A DNA stretch of 64,000 bases, from positions 558,001 through 622,000 of the forward strand of contig CAVPVB010000024.1 of the NCBI GenBank assembly GCA_963709085.1, read 5' to 3'. The stretch is from Rhodovastum sp963709085 (GTDB taxonomy: Bacteria > Pseudomonadota > Alphaproteobacteria > Acetobacterales > Acetobacteraceae). Position numbers and translations under genes: made by a program. Of the stretch, positions 59,553-64,000 are shown in pieces. A model generated the notes under the pieces. That model was not told the DNA's origin. It was given only the letters and a program-made list of their open reading frames with translations, and did no database searches. Position 1 is the stretch's first letter. Every line of letters starts with the position of its first letter.

Positions 59553-60652
59553 CGGGTCAGGTCCTGCAACCGTGGCAGCCCGTCCTTGGTCACCGGCGTG
59601 CCGAGATGCTGCAACACCGGCATCGGCGCGGGCGTCGGCATCACCGCGCGTTCAATCGCGTCCCAGCGCGCCTCATTGGTGGATACCAGCAGCAGCCGGG
59701 TCACGTGCTCACTGGCGGCGATGGCCACCGACAGCGCCGCGTTGCGGGTCACGCTATAGGCGGTGCCCAGGTTGATCAGCGGCGAGGTGATCTGGTTGAA
59801 CAGCGTATTGGTGCGGGGATTGGGGTCCACCGCGCTCATCGACACCTCCTTCAGGGCGGCCGATTCCTGCTCCGCCGCCGCGCCCGGGGTGATGACGCGG
59901 GCGCGGCGCAGCGCCTCGATGCGCAGCAGCCGCCGGTCGAGCACCGGATCGTCCTGCAGCAGCGCCGCCCGGCCGGGAAAGTCCAGCACGAGGCCATTGA
60001 GATTGCGCGACAGCCCCTGTCCCACCAGCGACGCGTAGAGAACCCCCCAGTCCAGCAGCGCCCGCCGCCGCGCGGCATCGTCCGCCCCGGGCACGCCCGC
60101 CAGATGCACGCGCACTTCAAGGAAATCCTGCCGGTTGGCGCACACCGCCGTGGCGGTCAGCAGGGTCTCCGGCAGGGTCAGGCCGTCGCGCGCGATGGCG
60201 GCGCGGGCCGCCTGCCAGGCGAGCGGGCCGGACTCGTCCAGCCGCGTCTCCCCCGCCTCGGCACAGGAGGCATCGTAGCGGCTGCGGTAGCGCAACCGCC
60301 GCTCAGCCGGCAGCGGATCGTTGCCGCACGGCGCCGCCCAGCCGCCGCCGACCGGGATGTCGTTGGCATTGACCTCCACCAGCGCGCGCACCTGGCCGCC
60401 GTCGCGCAGCATCAGGATAGCAGAGCGCACCACGCCGTACGGCGCCTCCGCCGTGCCGGCCGGCTGCACGCCGGTCGCCGCCACCACCCACGCCCCGGGC
60501 GGCAGCGGCACCTGCTTGCCGGCAATCTCCAGCATCCCCGTCACGGTCTCGCCGGGAATGGCCGCGTGCCCGGCCGGGGCCACGTGCAGCAACGCCACAA
60601 CGCTGATCGCACGGGCCACAGCCAATCTGAACCGGTGCATGCGTGGCCCCAT
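59549..60652 (-). CDS. Exported protein, paralog A
   Basis: 367 residues from ATG 60650-60652, overlapping the stop of the binding-protein-like gene (TGATG). The signal peptide starts after MGPRMHRFRLAVARAISVVALLHVAPAGHA (possibly Met5 is the true start). GMLEIAGKQVPLPPGAWVVAATG, VVRSAILMLRDGGQVRALVEVNAND and a Cys-rich APCGNDP and YDASCAEAGETR follow. The C-terminal half is helical. It resembles its neighbour paralog B in layout and length, so the pair arose by tandem duplication. Function unknown. Confidence 0.65.
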   Translation of the reverse strand: MGPRMHRFRLAVARAISVVALLHVAPAGHAAIPGETVTGMLEIAGKQVPLPPGAWVVAATGVQPAGTAEAPYGVVRSAILMLRDGGQVRALVEVNANDIPVGGGWAAPCGNDPLPAERRLRYRSRYDASCAEAGETRLDESGPLAWQAARAAIARDGLTLPETLLTATAVCANRQDFLEVRVHLAGVPGADDAARRRALLDWGVLYASLVGQGLSRNLNGLVLDFPGRAALLQDDPVLDRRLLRIEALRRARVITPGAAAEQESAALKEVSMSAVDPNPRTNTLFNQITSPLINLGTAYSVTRNAALSVAIAASEHVTRLLLVSTNEARWDAIERAVMPTPAPMPVLQHLGTPVTKDGLPRLQDLTR

Positions 60653-61644
60653 CACTCCCCCCGTAGCCGCACGCGTTCGGCCGCGATCAACGACGCCAGC
60701 CCGCGCCCCGCCAGCAGGCCGCCGGGCCCGATGGCGCTCTCCGACGTAAGCACCAGCCCCGCGTCTGCCGCCTCGTCCGCCGCGCCGGCCTGCAGCACCA
60801 GCAGATGCACCGGCAGCGTCGCCGGATAGGTGCCGTCGGCGAGGCTGGCGAAACGCGGCGCCACCCCATCCAGCGGCAATGCGATCTCCAGCTCCGGGTC
60901 GGCGATCACCGTTTCCAGCCCGACCAGCGCCACAGCGGACGGACCGGCACCGCGCAGCCAGGCCGCCACCGCGTGGCCGGGCTCGGCCCGCGCCACCACC
61001 GCATCGCCGCGCAATTCGGTGCACAGCGCCGCCCCCGCCTCGGGCAGAACCTGCCGGTCGGCCCCGGCCGCCGCAAGGCAGCCCTCGGGCAGCACCGCCT
61101 CGGCCAGGATGCGCGCTTCCAGCGTGCCCTCCGGCGGCAACAGCAGGCGGATCGGCGCATCGGGCAGCGCCGGATTGATGTCATGCCAGCGCGCGACCCG
61201 GTTGGGTTGCAGGCGGCCCGCGGCGTCCGGCAAGCGGCTCGCCAGCGCCCGGTAAAGCAGCTCGGCGGTCAGCGGCGGCGCCGTCGCCCCGCCGAACGCC
61301 AGCAGCACCCAGCGCCCGACGACCCGATCGGTCAGCGCCGCCCCGCCGGTGGCGGCGCAGGCGTCGCGCTGCCAGCGGCTGGGCGGGCGGGTGGTGAGGC
61401 CCACCCGCAGCACCGAACCGCCGCGCGGCGCGCAAAGCGCCCCCAGCAGGGCATCGCCGCCCAGCGCCGACCAGCCGGCCCCCGCCACGCGGGGCGGGGC
61501 CAGCGGCGCCAGCACATCCTCGACCAGCGCCTGCGCCTCCAGCCCGGCGGCGTGGCCGGTCGTGACGCCCAAATTCGGGATGCCCAGGGTTGCGATGGCC
61601 GGGCCGGCCAACACCAGCGCCGCCCGGACGAATCGTCTGACCAT
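60652..61644 (-). CDS. Periplasmic binding-protein-like exported protein
   Basis: 330 residues from ATG 61642-61644, overlapping the stop of the small membrane gene (ATGA). Signal peptide MVRRFVRAALVLAGPAIATL. The order of segments, WSALGGDALLGALCAPRGG, VGRWVLLAFGGATAPPLTAELLYRALA and DAPIRLLLPPEGTLEARILAEAVLPEGC, suggests a type 2 periplasmic-binding fold such as PstS-like phosphate-binding proteins, but I see no diagnostic phosphate loop. Four conserved-looking Cys may form disulfides. Function is unproven. Confidence 0.55.
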   Translation of the reverse strand: MVRRFVRAALVLAGPAIATLGIPNLGVTTGHAAGLEAQALVEDVLAPLAPPRVAGAGWSALGGDALLGALCAPRGGSVLRVGLTTRPPSRWQRDACAATGGAALTDRVVGRWVLLAFGGATAPPLTAELLYRALASRLPDAAGRLQPNRVARWHDINPALPDAPIRLLLPPEGTLEARILAEAVLPEGCLAAAGADRQVLPEAGAALCTELRGDAVVARAEPGHAVAAWLRGAGPSAVALVGLETVIADPELEIALPLDGVAPRFASLADGTYPATLPVHLLVLQAGAADEAADAGLVLTSESAIGPGGLLAGRGLASLIAAERVRLRGE

Positions 61645-61877
61645 CACGGGTGCGGCGTCTCGGCCACGAAGTCCTCGTTCTGCAGCAAACGGTCGATTTC
61701 CGCCTCCTCGCGTGCCAGATCGCGCAACGCCGGCGAGTCGTCGACACGGTAGCTCCATAACGCGTCGGAGTAGACCGTACCGTACCAATCCTGCGCCGCG
61801 TTGACGGTGATATCGAACGCCAGGCCGGCGATGAAGATGCCCCCGACCATCAGGGCCACCATGGCCAATGAACTCAT
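61644..61877 (-). CDS. Small membrane protein of the RND cluster
   Basis: 77 residues. One membrane helix (MSSLAMVALMVGGIFIAGLAFDITV) with a periplasmic or cytoplasmic polar tail (YGTVYSDALWSYRVDDSPALRDLAREEAEIDRLL). It starts 37 bases after the RND gene, and its stop overlaps the next ATG, so it is co-transcribed. AGAGAG lies before the ATG. No family recognised. Confidence 0.6.
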   Translation of the reverse strand: MSSLAMVALMVGGIFIAGLAFDITVNAAQDWYGTVYSDALWSYRVDDSPALRDLAREEAEIDRLLQNEDFVAETPHP

Positions 61878-61913
61878 TCGGATACTCTCTTGTCAGGCTG
61901 GAACTTGCCAGTC

Positions 61914-64000
61914 TCAGAACGTTTCGCGCGCCAGCCGGGCGTGCGTCGCGATCATCTTATCGAGGGCCCGAATGCCATAAAGCTCGAACAGCATCGGCGT
62001 CGTGAACGTGTCCAGCAAGGTGGAGTTGATCAGCCCGCCGAACAGCGCCACCGCCACCGGATGCAGGATCTCCGCCCCGGCCACGTCGGAGGCGAACAGC
62101 AGCGGCACCAGCGCCGCCCCGGCGGCGGTCGCCGTCATCAGCACCGGGATCAGCCGTTCGTTCGATCCGCGCAGCACCAGCGCCCGCGTCGGCGGCACCC
62201 CCTCGTGCAGGTGCAGGTTGATGAAATGGCTGACCTTCAGCAGCGAATTGCGCACCGCCACCCCGGTCACCGCGATGAAGCCGATGATGGCGGCGAGATT
62301 GAGGTCGAGCCCGGCCAGCCAGACCGCCGTCACGCTGCCGACCAGCGCCAGCGGGATGTTGCCCATGATGATCAGGCTCAGCACCACCGAGCGGAAGCGT
62401 TGCTGCAGCACCACGAAAATCAGCAGGATCGCCAGCGGACCGAGCACCGACAGCACCCGGCGCCCCTGCTCGCCGAGCTTGAAGTCGCCCTCCAGCGCCA
62501 CCCGGAAGCCGACCGGCAGCTCCATGCGCGCCACGATTTCGCGCACCTGCGTCACCAGCTGGGCGGGGTCGCTCAGCCCGTCGAAATTCGCCATCACGGC
62601 AATCCGCCGCACGCCGTCCTCGCGCCGGATACGGCTCGGCCCATAGGTCGAGGTCAGCGTGGCAAAGGAGGACAGCGGGATCGCCCCGGCCGGCGTATCG
62701 ATGCGCAGCTGGCCGAGCGCCTCCAGCGTGCGGTCGGAATCGCCGAGCTGCAGGGTCACGTCGAAGCGCCGCCCGTTCTCGATGACCTGCGACACCGTGC
62801 GCCCGTTCGCGAAACCGCTCAGCAGGTCGGTGAGTCTGCGCCGGGGTGATGCCGAACAGCTTGGCCCGGGCGTAATCGATGGCGATGCGCGCCTGCGGTG
62901 AATAGGTCTGCTGCTCGACCTCCAGATCGACCAGCCCCTTCACCCGCGACATCTCCTCGCGCAGCCGGTAGGCCAGGGTGCGCAGCATCGGCAGGTCGGC
63001 GCCGAACAGCTTCACCACCACATCGCCGCGCACCATGTTGTCCTGCGCCTGGGTGCGGTCCATCAGGAACTGGGTGACGTTCAGATCGGCCGAGAAAATC
63101 GCCATGCGGTTGCGGATATCGGCCATCAGGTCGTGCAGGCTGCGGCCGTGGTCGAGTTGGATACGCAGTGGCATCTCGTTGTCGTTCACCGGGTCGATGT
63201 CGGAATCCGAGCTCAAACCGGCCGCTGCGCCGCGAGATCGCCTTCACCTCCGGCACCTGCATCAGGATCTGTTCGGCCATGCGGCCGACCCGGAACGATT
63301 CGCCGATCGACACGCCGGGGTTGAACAGCAGCGTGACGTAGACGTTGCCCTCGTTGAACTGCGGCAGGAACGAGCGCGGCAGGAACGGCACGCTGGCCAT
63401 CGACGCCGCCACCGCCAGCGCCGCCAGCGTCAGCGTGCTGCGCGGCCGGTCCAGCACCCAGGCCAGCACCCGCTCATTGCGCCGGCACAGCCAGCGCGCA
63501 AATAATCCGCCATGCGCCTGCTCCAGCGAGCGCATGCCGGGAAACAGGAAGGAGGCCAGCGCCGGCGTCACCGTGATCGACACCACCAGGCTGGTAAGGA
63601 TCGAAACGATATAGGCGATCGCCAGCGGGGCAAACATGCGGCCGGCCTGGCCCGGCATCGCCAGCAGCGGAATGAACACCAGCAGGATGATGACGGTGGC
63701 ATAGACGATGCCCGACCGCACCTCCTGCGAGGCCCGCGCGATCACCTTCATGCTCGGCTCGGGCCGCGCCAGCTTCAGGTTCTCCCCCAGCCGGCGCAGG
63801 ATGTTCTCGACATCGACCACCGAATCATCGACCAGCTCGCCCAGGCCGATGGCGATGCCGCCCAGGGTCATGGTGTTGATGGTCAGGCCCATCAGGCGGA
63901 ACACGATGGCGCTGACCAGCAGCGAGATCGGAATCGCCAGCAGCGAGATGGCCGTCGGGCGCACATTGGCCAGGAAGATGATCAGCACCACCGCGACGAT
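61914..64000 (-). pseudogene. Heavy-metal-type RND efflux permease, partial, two frameshifts
   Basis: The C-terminal two thirds of a CusA/CzcA-type permease running off the right edge. ANVRPTAISLLAIPISLLVSAI, MGLTINTMTLGGIAIGLGELVDDSVVDVENILRRL and EVRSGIVYATVIILLVFIPL match the HME-RND family, which export metal ions or related cations by proton antiport. After KAISRRSGRF, an extra base at 63207/63208 moves the frame (DSDIDPVNDNEMPLRI continues). After AKLFGITPAQ, another at 62835 moves it again (LTDLLSGFANGRTVSQV continues to the stop at 61914). Two insertions in one gene suggest decay or poor sequence. Confidence 0.85.

Overview
The window is very GC-rich, densely packed DNA from an alphaproteobacterium, most likely an Acetobacteraceae member (Rhodospirillales sensu lato). 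The support is the alphaproteobacterial TCA gene order (sdhCDAB, then mdh-sucC-sucD-sucA-sucB-lpd), an LDH-type malate dehydrogenase, a PSD-A/pssA phospholipid pair, small acetobacterial-type secreted proteins, and a dispersed palindromic repeat family (CCAGGGCAGAGCCCTGG plus GGGCC..GGCCC arms) at many gene ends. The assignment is inference from gene content; no marker gene is present.

Layout. 1-9.4 kb: the tail of an unknown gene, a secreted Gly/His repeat protein, a GT14 glycosyltransferase, tRNA-Pro, a LOG-family hydrolase, a cytochrome c'/cytochrome b561 pair, psd-pssA, a family III CoA-transferase and a dienelactone hydrolase. 9.6-18.9 kb: PPK2, tRNA-Arg, asd, a Gdx/SugE-type exporter, sdhCDAB, a tyrosine phosphatase, a 2OG-Fe(II) oxygenase and zapE. 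19.1-29.6 kb: the oxidative TCA operon mdh-sucCD-sucAB-lpd, followed without a gap by pdxA-pdxJ (vitamin B6).

29.7-33.6 kb is the main accessory island. An XRE-type antitoxin and PIN toxin pair is followed by three overlapping genes: a coiled-coil protein, a BrxD-like (DUF2791) protein without a P-loop, and a BrxD-like ATPase with Walker A and B motifs that is broken by one extra base. I see no methylase, nuclease or helicase beside them, so this is not a canonical BREX locus. It is my best candidate for an undescribed, possibly defensive, module.

33.6-48 kb: a 1154-residue GltD-PyrK (Nfn-like) fusion flavoprotein with a MarR regulator upstream, small exported proteins, a DUF485-actP acetate symporter operon divergent from prpE, motB-motA in reversed order, and an orphan internally deleted hydantoinase A. 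47.5-57.2 kb: an SRAP peptidase, gluQ, an esterase, an HNH nuclease, a PmtA-like methyltransferase, a GT4 glycosyltransferase, a frameshifted LpxH-like phosphoesterase, a lipid kinase, and a TPR-glycosyltransferase fusion. 57.5-64 kb: on the minus strand, a heavy-metal-type RND permease (partial, two frameshifts), then translationally coupled small membrane, binding-protein-like and paralogous exported proteins of unknown function.

Four conserved genes carry single-base insertions (near 33021, 53120, 62835 and 63207). Either several genes are decaying or the assembly has indel errors; this should be settled before reading biology into them.
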